Under the pieces are notes generated by a model, which worked only from the letters and a program-made list of their open reading frames with translations, was not told the DNA's origin and ran no database searches. From contig NZ_CP014845.1 of NCBI RefSeq assembly GCF_001598055.1, positions 1,240,001 to 1,304,000 of the forward strand: a stretch of 64,000 nucleotides of DNA, written 5' to 3'. This document shows, piece after piece, positions 29,793 through 39,377 of the stretch. The stretch comes from Cupriavidus nantongensis. Its GTDB lineage: Bacteria; Pseudomonadota; Gammaproteobacteria; Burkholderiales; Burkholderiaceae. The translations under genes were made by a program, and so were the position numbers. Numbering within the stretch: the first letter of the stretch is position 1; every line of letters begins with the position of its first letter.

Positions 29793-31226
29793 ATGTTTGG
29801 TTTGACCGCGCTCGACCTCGCCCGCATCCAGTTTGGCTTCACCATTTCCTTCCACATCGTCTTTCCCGCCATCACCATTGGCCTTGCCGCCTACCTGGCG
29901 GTGCTCGAGGCCTGCTGGCTGCGCACGCAGCGGCCGCTGTACCGCGATCTCTACCACTTCTGGTCCAAGATCTTTGCCGTCAACTTCGGCATGGGGGTGG
30001 TGTCGGGGCTGGTGATGGCCTACCAGTTCGGCACCAACTGGAGCTTTTTCTCCGAGTTTGCGGGCAGCATCACCGGTCCGCTGCTGACCTATGAAGTGCT
30101 GACCGCCTTCTTCCTGGAAGCGGGCTTCCTGGGCGTGATGCTGTTCGGCTGGAACCGGGTCGGCCCCGGGCTGCATTTCTTTTCCACGGTGATGGTGGCG
30201 CTGGGCACGCTGATCTCGGCGACGTGGATCCTGGCGTCGAACAGCTGGATGCAGACGCCGGCGGGCTTCGAAATCATCGACGGCCGCGTGGTGCCCACCA
30301 ACTGGTTCGAGGTCATCTTCAATCCGTCGTTCCCGTATCGGCTGGCGCATATGAGCGTGGCGGCGTTCCTGGCCACGGCGCTGTTTGTCGGCGCGTCCGC
30401 GGCCTGGCACCTGCTGCGCGGGCGCGACAATCCCGCCATCCGCAAGATGCTGTCGATGGCGATGTGGATGCTGCTGATCGTGGCGCCGATCCAGGCGGTG
30501 ATCGGCGACTTCCACGGCCTCAATACGCTCAAGCACCAGCCCGCCAAGATCGCCGCGCTGGAGGGGCATTGGGAGAACAAGGGCAACGAGGCCCTGCCGC
30601 TGCTGCTGTTCGGCTGGCCCGACATGGAGCGCGAGGAAACCCGCTTTGCGGTCGAAGTGCCGCACCTGGGCAGCCTGATCCTGACGCACAGCTGGGACGG
30701 GCAGATCCAGGGCCTGAAGGAGTTCCCGCCGGAGGACCGGCCCAATGCGACGATCCTGTTCTGGTCGTTCCGGGTGATGGTCGGCCTGGGGCTGCTGATG
30801 ATCCTGCTGGGCGTGTGGAGCCTGATATTGCGGCGCCGCGACCGTATCTACCGCGTCCGTCCGTTCCTGCATATGGCGCTGTGGATGGGACCGGCCGGCG
30901 TGATCGCCATCCTGGCCGGCTGGTACACCACCGAGATCGGGCGCCAGCCGTGGGTGGTGTACGGGCTGCAGCGCACCGCGGACGCAGTCTCGCCGCACGG
31001 CGTGCCGGAACTGGCGACCACGCTGGCGATCTTCGTGGTTGCGTATTGCTTCGTGTTCGGCGTCGGCATCGCCTACATGATGCGGCTGGTGCGCAAGGGG
31101 CCGCTGCTCGAAGAGCCCAAGCCCCATGGCGGCCCTGGCCGCGAGCATACGCCGGCGCGACCCCTGTCGGCCGTGGATGACGATGAAGTGCTCGCCCCCA
31201 CCCCCACCGCACGCACCCGGAGCTGA
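29793..31226 (+). CDS. cydA: Cytochrome bd-type quinol oxidase subunit I (CioA type)
   Basis: 477 residues. Subunit I binds the quinol and hemes b558, b595 and d. The N-terminal heme His is in SFHIVFPAIT (about residue 21); GFLGVMLFGWNRVGP, the Q-loop start and the late GWYTTEIGRQPWVVYG motif are present. The Q loop is short, as in cyanide-insensitive oxidases (CIO) rather than in E. coli CydA. The start at 29793 follows GGAGAACAC; the longer frame upstream is Arg/Pro-rich noise. It is the first gene of a three-gene operon with cydB 4 bp behind. A low-oxygen or stress role is family knowledge. Confidence 0.94.
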   Translation: MFGLTALDLARIQFGFTISFHIVFPAITIGLAAYLAVLEACWLRTQRPLYRDLYHFWSKIFAVNFGMGVVSGLVMAYQFGTNWSFFSEFAGSITGPLLTYEVLTAFFLEAGFLGVMLFGWNRVGPGLHFFSTVMVALGTLISATWILASNSWMQTPAGFEIIDGRVVPTNWFEVIFNPSFPYRLAHMSVAAFLATALFVGASAAWHLLRGRDNPAIRKMLSMAMWMLLIVAPIQAVIGDFHGLNTLKHQPAKIAALEGHWENKGNEALPLLLFGWPDMEREETRFAVEVPHLGSLILTHSWDGQIQGLKEFPPEDRPNATILFWSFRVMVGLGLLMILLGVWSLILRRRDRIYRVRPFLHMALWMGPAGVIAILAGWYTTEIGRQPWVVYGLQRTADAVSPHGVPELATTLAIFVVAYCFVFGVGIAYMMRLVRKGPLLEEPKPHGGPGREHTPARPLSAVDDDEVLAPTPTARTRS

Positions 31227-31230
31227 CATC

Positions 31231-32238
31231 ATGGGCATCGATCTCTCGCTTCTCTGGATCGTCATCATCTTCTTCGGCGTGATGATGTACGTGGTGATGG
31301 ACGGCTTCGACCTGGGCATCGGCATGCTGTACCCGTTCGTGCCTGACCGGCATGACCGCGACGTGATGATGAACACCGTCGCGCCGGTCTGGGACGGCAA
31401 CGAGACCTGGCTGGTGCTGGGCGGCGCCGGGCTGCTGGCGGCATTCCCGCTGGCGTATTCGGTGGTGCTGAGCGCGCTCTACCTGCCGCTGATGCTGATG
31501 CTGCTGGGCCTGATCTTCCGTGGCGTGGCGTTCGAGTTCCGCTTCAAGGCCAATGACCGCGAACGCCCGGTGTGGGACGCCGCCTTCATCCTCGGCTCGG
31601 CCACCGCCACCTTTTTCCAGGGCGTGGCGCTGGGCGCCTATATCGATGGCATCAAGCTGGAAGGCCACCGCTTTGCCGGCGGCCCGCTGGACTGGCTGGC
31701 GCCGTTTCCGCTGTTCTGCGGCGTGGGGCTGATCGTGGCCTACGCCGTGCTGGGCAGCACCTGGCTGATCATGAAGACCGAGGGCGACCTGCAGCAGCGC
31801 ATGATCCGCCTGACCGGCACGCTGGCATGGCTGCTGCTGGCGGTGATCGCCGTGATCAGCCTGTGGACGCCGCTGACCCATCCGGAGATTGCGCAGCGCT
31901 GGTTCAGCCTGCCCAACCTGTTCTGGTTCTCGCCTGTGCCGATCCTGGTGGCGCTGTGCATGTTCATGCTGATGCGCGCGCTGCGCCGCGAGCCCGATAT
32001 CTCGCCCTTCCTGTATGCGCTGGGACTTGTGTTCCTGGGCTACAGCGGCCTGGCGATCAGCGTCTGGCCCAATATCATCCCGCCCGGGATCTCGATCTGG
32101 GAGGCCGCCGGGCCGCCGCAAAGCCAGGGCTTTGCGCTGGTGGGCGCGCTCTTCATCGTTCCCTTCATCCTGATGTACACGGTGTGGGCGTACTACGTGT
32201 TCCGCGGCAAGGTCCGCCACGGCGAGGGCTATCACTGA
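31231..32238 (+). CDS. cydB: Cytochrome bd-type quinol oxidase subunit II
   Basis: 335 residues with about nine membrane helices. The start MGIDLSLLWIVIIFFGVMMYVVMDGFDLG (described here; the VMDGFDLGIGML motif falls at about 22-33) and NTVAPVWDGNETWLV are diagnostic. Subunit II pairs with subunit I and stabilises the heme groups. It begins 4 bp after cydA and ends overlapping the ATG of the next small gene (TGATG). Confidence 0.95.
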   Translation: MGIDLSLLWIVIIFFGVMMYVVMDGFDLGIGMLYPFVPDRHDRDVMMNTVAPVWDGNETWLVLGGAGLLAAFPLAYSVVLSALYLPLMLMLLGLIFRGVAFEFRFKANDRERPVWDAAFILGSATATFFQGVALGAYIDGIKLEGHRFAGGPLDWLAPFPLFCGVGLIVAYAVLGSTWLIMKTEGDLQQRMIRLTGTLAWLLLAVIAVISLWTPLTHPEIAQRWFSLPNLFWFSPVPILVALCMFMLMRALRREPDISPFLYALGLVFLGYSGLAISVWPNIIPPGISIWEAAGPPQSQGFALVGALFIVPFILMYTVWAYYVFRGKVRHGEGYH

Positions 32239-32393
32239 TGGGCGCGCCGCACGCAGACAGCGGCACCCGCACCGGCACCTGGCTGCGCCGCGTCGGCTGG
32301 CTGGTGCTGATCTGGACCGCGAGCGTGGCGGCGCTGGGCGTGGCCGCGTGGGTGCTGCGGCTGATCATGCGGGGCGTAGGCTTCCACAGCTGA
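32238..32393 (+). CDS. Small bd-oxidase accessory subunit, DUF2474-like
   Basis: A 51-residue protein: a polar N-terminus of about 20 residues, then one membrane helix rich in Leu, Trp, Val and Ala, and a basic end. It overlaps the cydB stop and is translated from the same mRNA. Short single-pass proteins behind cydAB (CydX, or DUF2474 in CIO operons) assemble with the oxidase. The sequence RRVGWLVLIWTASVAALG fits the DUF2474 pattern; the assignment rests on position and composition. Confidence 0.75.
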   Translation: MGAPHADSGTRTGTWLRRVGWLVLIWTASVAALGVAAWVLRLIMRGVGFHS

Positions 32394-32615
32394 CGCCCCA
32401 CCCGGGCACCAATTCCGGCCGAACCCACTCTCTGCCTCGGCCGCGACTCCCCCCGGCCCTCAAGAATCCGAATAGCCCCATCAGCATTCTTTGCCCCGCT
32501 GTCACCACGGTGACAACCCCGCTTCTTACTCTGCGAGCGCATTGCGGCACACGCAATCCGCCGCGCGGCCATCGCCGCGGGCGCACAACAACGCAGATGA
32601 TCAGGGGAATGAACG

Positions 32616-34682
32616 ATGGCAGGGAACCTTGCACGGGGCTGGCCGGCTGGCTGGTTGTCGGGGACGGCGCGCGCGCGTGCGCTGGCCGGCACCGTGGCCT
32701 TCATGCTGGCCGCGACGCTGGCCGGCTGCGGCGGCGACGACAGCGCACCGACCGGAGCGCCTAGCGATACCGACACCAGCAAGCCCGCGCCGGAGCCTGA
32801 TCGCGCCAGCGGCCCGCGCGTGCTGCTGGTCGGCGTCGACGGCGCCACCTATGCGCAGGTGCAAGGCGCAGTATTGCGGCGCGAGCTGCCCAACCTGGCC
32901 AGCCTGAACCTGGTGCCGGCCGCCACCGGCGGCATGCCCGGCACCATCACCGCCCAGCCCACGCTCGACGCGCCCAGCTGGGCCACGGTGCTGACCGGCA
33001 CCTGGGCCAACCGCCATGGCATCGACGACGACACCGGCAGCACCGCGCTGCGCGCGCCGACTGTGTTCCACTACCTGCGCGCAGCCGGCAAGGCCGGCGG
33101 GCAGCAAGGCGCCGTGGTCAGTGCGCCGGTACTGCCGGTGCTGCTCAAGACCGACCAGGAAGCCGGCGTGCTCGATACGCTGGTCGATTGCGCGGGCGTC
33201 GACCGCTGCGTCACGCAGAATGCCGTGCGCCAGGTGCAGTCCGGCTATGGCGTGGTGTTCGCGCAGTACAGCGCCCCGGCGCGGGCCGCGCAAGCCAGCG
33301 GCTTCGGCAACGGCGTCTATGCCGCCGCGCTCGGCGAGACCGACCAGGCGCTGGGCGAACTGCTGGCCGCCGTGGCCGCGCGCCGCCAGGCGCAGCCGGG
33401 CGAGGACTGGCTGGTGCTGGTCACCACCAGCCACGGCCTGGATGCCACCGGCGCCACCACCACGGTACCGACGGTGGAGAACCGCACCGCCTTCCTCGCC
33501 ACCAACAAGACCCTGAACGGCGCGCTGGCCAGGCCCGGCGCCGCGGCCCCCGACACCCCGGCGGACCTGTCCGCGCTGCCGACCGAGGCCGATATCGTGC
33601 CGACCGTGCTGGCCCACGCCGGCGTCGCGCTCGACCCCGCGGCAACGCGCCTCGACGGCTCCGCGCTGACCACCGCCACCGCCGGCGTGCGCGCCATCGG
33701 CGCCAGCATCAGCCAGTACAACGACGCCATCACGCTGACCTGGCAGAACCCGAGCCCGGCTTACGGCGTCACGCGCGTGCTGCGTGACGGCGTGCAGATC
33801 GCCGCGCTGGGACCCGAGGTGCGGACCTTCACCGACAAGGGCTTCGACATGGCCACGGGCCTGTACCAGTTCAACTACACGCTGGTGCGCAACGACGTGC
33901 CGGTGTCGTACCTGGCGCAGATCCACTACGTCAAACCCGTGACGCTGATGCCGTCGCTGCTGACCGGCCTGGCGTCGTATTTCAGCCTCGACAGCAAGCC
34001 GTTCGCCGACGCGAAGAACGCGGCCACGCTGGGCCCGTGGGTGGCAAGCGTTGACGGCGGCACGCTCGCGGCCGACAACTTCGGCGGCCAGTCGCTGCAG
34101 CTGGACTCGCGCATCGACAGCTACCAACTGAAGCACAACGCTGCCGATATCGCGCAAAGCCCGCAGTTCACCATCGGCCTCTGGTTCCGCACCGACTGCA
34201 CCCAGGGCACCGGCACCGGCGAACCGATCCTGTCGAACAAGAACTACATTTCGGGCGGCAATCCCGGCATCGCCATCGCCCTGTTCGGCAGCTGCGAGAT
34301 CCGCTTCAACCTGGGCAGCGGCAGCGGCAAGCGCGACGACATCAATGGCATGAAGGTCTCGGCCAACCAGTGGGCCTACCTGGCGCTGTCGGTCGACGCG
34401 GCGGCGAAGCGCTTCAGCGCCTACGTCGTCGACCCGGTGCTCGGCCTGCAGAAGACCGAGAACAAGGCGATCGCCAATACCGACGTGACCAGGCTTGCCG
34501 GCCTCGGCACCGGCTGGGGCGTCAACGACGACGCCACCCACAACTACGTCGGCAACAACCCCGGCGCGCTCAAGGGCGTGATGGGCCTGAACGACCTGGC
34601 GATGTGGACGCGCGTGCTGACGCTCGACGAGCTGAAAGCCATCACCGGCGCACGCCAGCCGCTGTCGACGCTGAACCCCTGA
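32616..34682 (+). CDS. Lipoprotein with phosphodiesterase domain and LamG-like C-terminus
   Basis: 688 residues. A basic N-terminus and hydrophobic stretch end in the lipobox LAGC at about residue 38, predicting an outer-membrane lipoprotein. Residues about 65-370 resemble the type I phosphodiesterase/nucleotide pyrophosphatase branch of the alkaline phosphatase superfamily: LLVGVDGATY (metal Asp), APSWATVLTGTWANRHGI (nucleophile Thr region) and LVTTSHGLDATG with a His in the expected late position. The C-terminal part (about 460-680) has a LamG/concanavalin-type pattern (FTIGLWFRTD, WAYLALSVDAAAKRFSAYV). The order suggests a surface enzyme with a binding module. It precedes a small lipoprotein and a phospholipase C gene on the same strand, which may point to phosphate or phospholipid scavenging. 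Confidence 0.8.
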   Translation: MAGNLARGWPAGWLSGTARARALAGTVAFMLAATLAGCGGDDSAPTGAPSDTDTSKPAPEPDRASGPRVLLVGVDGATYAQVQGAVLRRELPNLASLNLVPAATGGMPGTITAQPTLDAPSWATVLTGTWANRHGIDDDTGSTALRAPTVFHYLRAAGKAGGQQGAVVSAPVLPVLLKTDQEAGVLDTLVDCAGVDRCVTQNAVRQVQSGYGVVFAQYSAPARAAQASGFGNGVYAAALGETDQALGELLAAVAARRQAQPGEDWLVLVTTSHGLDATGATTTVPTVENRTAFLATNKTLNGALARPGAAAPDTPADLSALPTEADIVPTVLAHAGVALDPAATRLDGSALTTATAGVRAIGASISQYNDAITLTWQNPSPAYGVTRVLRDGVQIAALGPEVRTFTDKGFDMATGLYQFNYTLVRNDVPVSYLAQIHYVKPVTLMPSLLTGLASYFSLDSKPFADAKNAATLGPWVASVDGGTLAADNFGGQSLQLDSRIDSYQLKHNAADIAQSPQFTIGLWFRTDCTQGTGTGEPILSNKNYISGGNPGIAIALFGSCEIRFNLGSGSGKRDDINGMKVSANQWAYLALSVDAAAKRFSAYVVDPVLGLQKTENKAIANTDVTRLAGLGTGWGVNDDATHNYVGNNPGALKGVMGLNDLAMWTRVLTLDELKAITGARQPLSTLNP

Positions 34683-34782
34683 ATTCCCAGAATCCGGCGG
34701 CGCACCCGTTTCGCGACGGAACCGGTGCCCGGCCGGGCTTCACCCTCCCCGCACCCCGATCCCCCTGCAGGAGATTGAAACC

Positions 34783-35016
34783 ATGACCTTCCGACCTTCC
34801 TCCCTGGCCCGGCCGCACTGGCTGGCCGCCCTGCTGCTGAGCGCGGCGCTCGCCGGCTGCGGCGGCGACTCCGGCGAGGGCACCAGCGGCAACCCGGCCG
34901 CGGCGCCGACCACGCCCGGCGCGCCCGGCACCGGCGGCAACCCCGGCCAGGGGAACGGCAGCGACCGGCCCGGCGAGACCCCGGCGGTCAAGCCGCAGCT
35001 GCGCTGCGCGCCCTGA
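34783..35016 (+). CDS. Small Gly/Pro-rich lipoprotein
   Basis: 77 residues with a clear lipoprotein signal peptide (LLSAALAGC, Cys at about 27) followed by a low-complexity Gly/Pro/Asn chain and a C-terminal Cys. GGAGATTGAAACC precedes the ATG. It sits between the phosphodiesterase lipoprotein and phospholipase C genes. No function can be read from the sequence; it might be a linker or tether on the outer membrane. Confidence 0.7.
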   Translation: MTFRPSSLARPHWLAALLLSAALAGCGGDSGEGTSGNPAAAPTTPGAPGTGGNPGQGNGSDRPGETPAVKPQLRCAP

Positions 35017-35066
35017 AGCCGGCCCGGCCTGTCACCCCTCCCCGCAACCATCCGGCACCGAATCCC

Positions 35067-37223
35067 ATGAACCCCCAAAGCAGACGCAACTTCCTCAAGC
35101 TCGCCGGCGGCAGCGCCGCCGCCACCGCCGCGCTGGCAGCCTTCCCGCCGTCGATCCGCCGCGCGCTGGCGATTCCGGCCAACAACGCCACCGGCACCAT
35201 CCGCGACGTCGAGCACGTGGTCATCCTGATGCAGGAGAACCGTTCATTCGACAACTACTTCGGCACCCTGCGCGGCGTGCGCGGCTTTGGCGACCGCTTC
35301 CCGATTCCGCTGGCGGGCGGCCTGAACGTCTGGCAGCAGACCTATACCAACGGCAGCACCACCCGCACCGTGCTGCCCTACCACCTCGACAGCAGCGCCG
35401 GCAATGCGCAGCGCGTCAGCGGCACCCCGCACTCGTATCCGGACGCGCAGAACGCCTGGGACCTGGGCCGCATGAACAAGTGGCCCACCTACAAGCAGAC
35501 CCAGTCGATGGGCTTCTACACCGAGGCCGAGCTGGATTTCCAGGTGGCGCTGGCCAATGCCTTCACGCTGTGCGACGCCTACCACTGCAGCTTCCATGGC
35601 GGCACCAATCCCAACCGATTGTTCCACTGGACCGGCACCAACGATCCGGCCGGCGCCTTCGGCGGCCCGGTGATCGACAACAGCGGCGACTCGTTTACCG
35701 GGTCGAACACGCCCTATACCTGGAAGACCTACCCGGAGCGGCTGGAAACCGCCGGCGTGAGCTGGAAGGTCTACCAGAACATGCCGGACAACTTCACCGA
35801 CAACCCGCTCGCGGGTTTCAAGCAATACCGCGACGCCAATGCCTCGCGCGGCAACCAGGCCAACGGCAGCCCCTATCCGCCGTACACCAGCGCCGACGAC
35901 GCGGTCAGCCCGCTGCTCAAGGGCGTGGCCAACACCATGCCCGACGGCGGCTTCCTGCAGGCGCTGCGCGACGATATCGCCGCGGGCAAGCTGCCGCAGG
36001 TGTCGTGGATCGTGGCGCCGGCCACGTACTCGGAGCACCCCGGGCCGTCCAGCCCGGTGCAGGGCGCCTGGTACACGCAGGAGGTGCTCGATGCGCTGAC
36101 TGCGAATCCCGCGGTCTGGAGCAAGACCGTGCTGCTGATCAACTTCGACGAGAACGACGGCTATTTCGACCACCTGCCGCCGCCGTGCGCGCCGGCCTAT
36201 GACGGCGACACGCTCGCCGGTGCCACCACGCTCGACCCGGAACAGCTCAAGCCGGAATACCACGTCGACAAGCGTCCCTACGGCCCCGGCCCGCGCGTGC
36301 CGATGTACGTGGTGTCGCCCTGGAGCCGCGGCGGCTGGGTCAACTCGCAGGTGTTCGACCACACCTCGGTGCTGCGCTTCCTGGAAGCGCGCTTTGGCGT
36401 GGCGGAACCCAATATCAGCGGCTTCCGCCGCGCGGTGGCGGGCGACCTGACCTCGGCCTTCAACTTCGTCAGCCCCAACACCAACCCGCTGCCGGAACTG
36501 CCCAGCCGCGACAAGGCCAGCGCCGACGCCATCCGCACCGCGCAGGGCGTACTGCCGCAGGTGCCGCTGCCTCCGGCCGGCAGCCAGCAGATGCCGCAGC
36601 AGGACCCCGGCACGCGCCCGTCGCGCGCGCTGCCCTATGAACTGCACGTCAGCGCGCGCGAAGACGCCCGCGACCGGCGCGCGGTGTGGCTGCTGTTCAG
36701 CAACACCGGCACGGCGGCGGCGGTGTTCCACGTCTATGACCGGCTGCACCTGGACCGCGTGCCGCGCCGCTATATGGTCGAGCCGGGCAAGGAGCTGCAT
36801 GGCAGCTGGGACGTTTTTGCCAGCGACGGCGGCAAGTACGACCTGTGGGTGCTGGGCCCGAACGGCTTCCACCGCGCCTTCCGCGGCGACGTGGCGGCGG
36901 TGATCGCGGCCGGCGCCAGCGCGCCGGAGATCCGCGTCTGCTATGACATCGCCAACGCCGCGGTGTACGTCGACATGATCAATACCGGCAGCGCCCCCTG
37001 CACCTTCACGGTCGAGGCCAACGCCTACCGCACCGACGGCCCGTGGACCTACGAAGTGCCCGCCGGCATGCAGCTGCAGCAGCACTGGCCGGTGGCGCGC
37101 CAGGGCAACTGGTACGACTTCACCGTCACCACCGCGCAAGGCGGCTTTACGCGCCGCTTCGCCGGCCGCATCGAAACCGGCAAGGACGGCGTGTCCGACC
37201 CGGCGATGGGCGCAGCCGGCTGA
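35067..37223 (+). CDS. plcN: Phosphocholine-specific phospholipase C
   Basis: 718 residues. The Tat signal is visible (SRRNFLKLAGG, residues 5-15). The phosphoesterase domain follows with EHVVILMQENRSFDNYFGTLRG, the catalytic region HCSFHGGTNPNRL, VSWIVAPATYSEHP and INFDENDGYFDH; the C-terminal tail has two DUF756-like repeats (about 525-620 and 630-710). Enzymes of this kind hydrolyse phosphatidylcholine or sphingomyelin outside the cell and often belong to the phosphate-starvation response. It is 50 bp after the small lipoprotein gene. The choice between hemolytic and non-hemolytic type cannot be made from the sequence. Confidence 0.92.
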   Translation: MNPQSRRNFLKLAGGSAAATAALAAFPPSIRRALAIPANNATGTIRDVEHVVILMQENRSFDNYFGTLRGVRGFGDRFPIPLAGGLNVWQQTYTNGSTTRTVLPYHLDSSAGNAQRVSGTPHSYPDAQNAWDLGRMNKWPTYKQTQSMGFYTEAELDFQVALANAFTLCDAYHCSFHGGTNPNRLFHWTGTNDPAGAFGGPVIDNSGDSFTGSNTPYTWKTYPERLETAGVSWKVYQNMPDNFTDNPLAGFKQYRDANASRGNQANGSPYPPYTSADDAVSPLLKGVANTMPDGGFLQALRDDIAAGKLPQVSWIVAPATYSEHPGPSSPVQGAWYTQEVLDALTANPAVWSKTVLLINFDENDGYFDHLPPPCAPAYDGDTLAGATTLDPEQLKPEYHVDKRPYGPGPRVPMYVVSPWSRGGWVNSQVFDHTSVLRFLEARFGVAEPNISGFRRAVAGDLTSAFNFVSPNTNPLPELPSRDKASADAIRTAQGVLPQVPLPPAGSQQMPQQDPGTRPSRALPYELHVSAREDARDRRAVWLLFSNTGTAAAVFHVYDRLHLDRVPRRYMVEPGKELHGSWDVFASDGGKYDLWVLGPNGFHRAFRGDVAAVIAAGASAPEIRVCYDIANAAVYVDMINTGSAPCTFTVEANAYRTDGPWTYEVPAGMQLQQHWPVARQGNWYDFTVTTAQGGFTRRFAGRIETGKDGVSDPAMGAAG

Positions 37224-37257
37224 CGCAACCCGTCGACCCGGCACAACGCCAAGCCCC

Positions 37258-37290
37258 GCCCCGGCCGGTCCCAAGCGGACCGGCCCGGGC
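37258..37290 (+). terminator. Probable terminator after the phospholipase C gene
   Basis: A 14-bp stem with one mismatch (37258-37271 with 37277-37290, loop CAAGC), very GC-rich, 35 bp after the stop. Only a short T-run follows at 37301-37304, so it is a weaker intrinsic terminator than its stem suggests. Confidence 0.5.
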
Positions 37291-37374
37291 GGGCGTAGCC
37301 GTTTTGTCATATTGGGCCGCTAGACTGCGCGGTCGTCCGGCCCGGTCCGGACCCCTCCCCCAAACTCCGCGCGG

Positions 37375-38268
37375 ATGACCATGCTAGGCGACCTGCTGAT
37401 GACCTTTTTCGAAGTGGCGCGCCAGGGCAGCATCACCATGGCGGCGCGGCAGCTGCGCGTGAGCCAGCCCACGGTCACGGGACGCATCCGCCAGCTGGAG
37501 GAAACCTACGGCGTGGAGCTGTTCCATCGCCGCGCCAGCCGCGTCGACCTGAGCGATGTGGGCGTGGCCCTGATGCCGGTGGTCGAGCAACTGATGCAGC
37601 AGGAAGGCAATGCCGACTACCTGCTGCGCAACGCGGGCAACCTGCGCTTCGGCAACCTGCGCATCGGCGCCACCGGGCCGTATTACATCCTGCGCGCGGT
37701 GGCGGCGTTCCGGCAGCGCTATCCGGCGATCGACGTGAGCCTGGATATCGGCAACTCGCAGCAGATGCTCGAAGCGCTGTTCGAGTACCGCATCGACGCG
37801 GCGGTGTCCTCGCACCCGGTGGACGATGACCGCCTGGCCTGCATCCGGCTGGCGAGCGACCCGATGGTGCTGGTGGTCCATCCCGACCATGCGCTGGCAC
37901 GGCTGGCGCAGATCGACCTGCCGCAGTTGCGCGGCTGTCACCTGCTGGTGCGCGAGCACGGCTCGATGACACGCAAGACGATCGAAACCGCGCTGGCTGC
38001 GTGCGGACTGGAGCTGCCGCCGCACACCGTGATCGGCAGCCGCGAGGCGATCTACGAGGCGATCCGCCAGGGCCTGGGCGCCAGCGTGGTGCCGCTGGGC
38101 GAGGTGCCGCGCGACCCGCTGCTGCGCGTGGTGCCGTTTGCTTCGGGCGCGCCGGTGCTGCACGAATACCTGTATTGCCTGCAGAGCCGGCGGCAGACGC
38201 GCTTGGTCGGCGCCTTCTTGGATTGCGTCGCGGGGGATGCAGCGGCGCTCACCGCCCAAGCTGCCTGA
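37375..38268 (+). CDS. LysR-type regulator
   Basis: 297 residues. Helix-turn-helix at about 15-65 (FFEVARQGSITMAARQLRVSQPTVTGRIRQLE, named by ends only) and a periplasmic-binding-type effector domain starting near 92 (GNLRIGATGPYY). Two in-frame ATGs, 37375 and 37381, are possible starts. It lies 150 bp after the phospholipase gene, behind a likely terminator, so it is probably transcribed separately. The target is unknown; the neighbouring phospholipase and peptidase genes are candidates. Confidence 0.9.
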   Translation: MTMLGDLLMTFFEVARQGSITMAARQLRVSQPTVTGRIRQLEETYGVELFHRRASRVDLSDVGVALMPVVEQLMQQEGNADYLLRNAGNLRFGNLRIGATGPYYILRAVAAFRQRYPAIDVSLDIGNSQQMLEALFEYRIDAAVSSHPVDDDRLACIRLASDPMVLVVHPDHALARLAQIDLPQLRGCHLLVREHGSMTRKTIETALAACGLELPPHTVIGSREAIYEAIRQGLGASVVPLGEVPRDPLLRVVPFASGAPVLHEYLYCLQSRRQTRLVGAFLDCVAGDAAALTAQAA

Positions 38269-38357
38269 CACGGCGGTTTTTATCTTGGGAGCCCGCTGCA
38301 TGCCAGCCGCACCACGCCTGGTCCCGTTCAATCCCGTGGCCGCCACCCGGTGAGCCC

Positions 38358-39377
38358 ATGCACCCGCGCGCCGACTTCCCGGAATATGACCAGTTGCTGA
38401 CCTTGCTGGATACCGGCAGCCACGTGCTCGAGACCCAGGTGGTATGCGAGACCACCGTGCAGGGCCACCGCTTTGGCGTCCATGTCGCCACGCTCGGCAG
38501 CCGCGACCCGGGCGCGCCTGCGATCGGCATCTTCGGCGGCATCCACGGGCTGGAGCGCATCGGCACGCAGCTGGTGCTGGATTACCTGCGCTCGGTGCTG
38601 TCGCGCCTGGCCTGGGACGAACTGCTGCACCGCGAGCTGCAATCGGTGCGGCTGGTGTTCATGCCGATCGTCAACCCCGGCGGCATGTGGGCCGGCACGC
38701 GCGCCAACCCCAACGGCGTCGACCTGATGCGCAACGGCCCGCAGGACGCCGACGCGCGCGTGCCCTTCCTGGCCGGCGGCCAGCGCATCGGCGCCTGGCT
38801 GCCGTGGTACCGCGGCGCGGCCGGCGCGCCGATGGAGGCCGAAAGCAGCGCCCTGCTGTGCGTGGTCAGGCAGGAACTGCTGCCGCGCCCGCTCAGCTTT
38901 GCGGTGGACTGCCATTCCGGCTACGGCTGGCGCGACAGCATCTGGTTTCCGTACGCGCGCACGCGCCGGCCGATGCCGCACCTGGCCGAGATGTACCTGC
39001 TCAAGACCCTGTTCGAGCAGGCCCACCCGCACCATGGCTATACCTTCGAGCCGCAGAGCCACCAGTACCTGCTGCACGGCGACCTGTGGGACCATGCCTA
39101 TGACCTGGCCCCGCGCGGCAACCTGTTCCTGCCGATGACGCTGGAGCTGGGCTCGTGGCTGTGGATCAAGAAAAATCCGCGCCAGCTGTTCTCGCGCGAG
39201 GGCATCTTCAACCCGATCAAGGCGCACCGCACCGCGCGCGTGCTGCGCCGGCACGTCAGCCTGTTCGACTTTCTCGGCCGCGTCGCCTTTGCCTCGGACC
39301 GCTGGCTGCCGCGCGGCGCGCAGCGCGACGAGCTGCTGCAGCAGGCAAGCGCGCACTGGCACACGGAGGCGCCATGA
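38358..39377 (+). CDS. M14-family zinc carboxypeptidase-like protein
   Basis: 339 residues. The zinc site pattern is visible: GGIHGLERIG (His and Glu ligands, about 58-67), DCHSGYG (His ligand, near 185) and MTLELGSW (catalytic Glu, near 262). This fits the M14 or succinylglutamate-desuccinylase-related amidohydrolases. The substrate is unknown. There is no signal peptide, so it should work in the cytoplasm. The start at 38358 excludes a non-protein-like upstream part. The stop overlaps the start of the next hydrolase (ATGA), so the pair are cotranslated and probably act together. Confidence 0.85.
   Translation: MHPRADFPEYDQLLTLLDTGSHVLETQVVCETTVQGHRFGVHVATLGSRDPGAPAIGIFGGIHGLERIGTQLVLDYLRSVLSRLAWDELLHRELQSVRLVFMPIVNPGGMWAGTRANPNGVDLMRNGPQDADARVPFLAGGQRIGAWLPWYRGAAGAPMEAESSALLCVVRQELLPRPLSFAVDCHSGYGWRDSIWFPYARTRRPMPHLAEMYLLKTLFEQAHPHHGYTFEPQSHQYLLHGDLWDHAYDLAPRGNLFLPMTLELGSWLWIKKNPRQLFSREGIFNPIKAHRTARVLRRHVSLFDFLGRVAFASDRWLPRGAQRDELLQQASAHWHTEAP

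Noticed and set aside
32601..34541. Minus-strand open frame of 646 codons
   Set aside because: Antisense to the lipoprotein phosphodiesterase; no start signal and low-complexity content.
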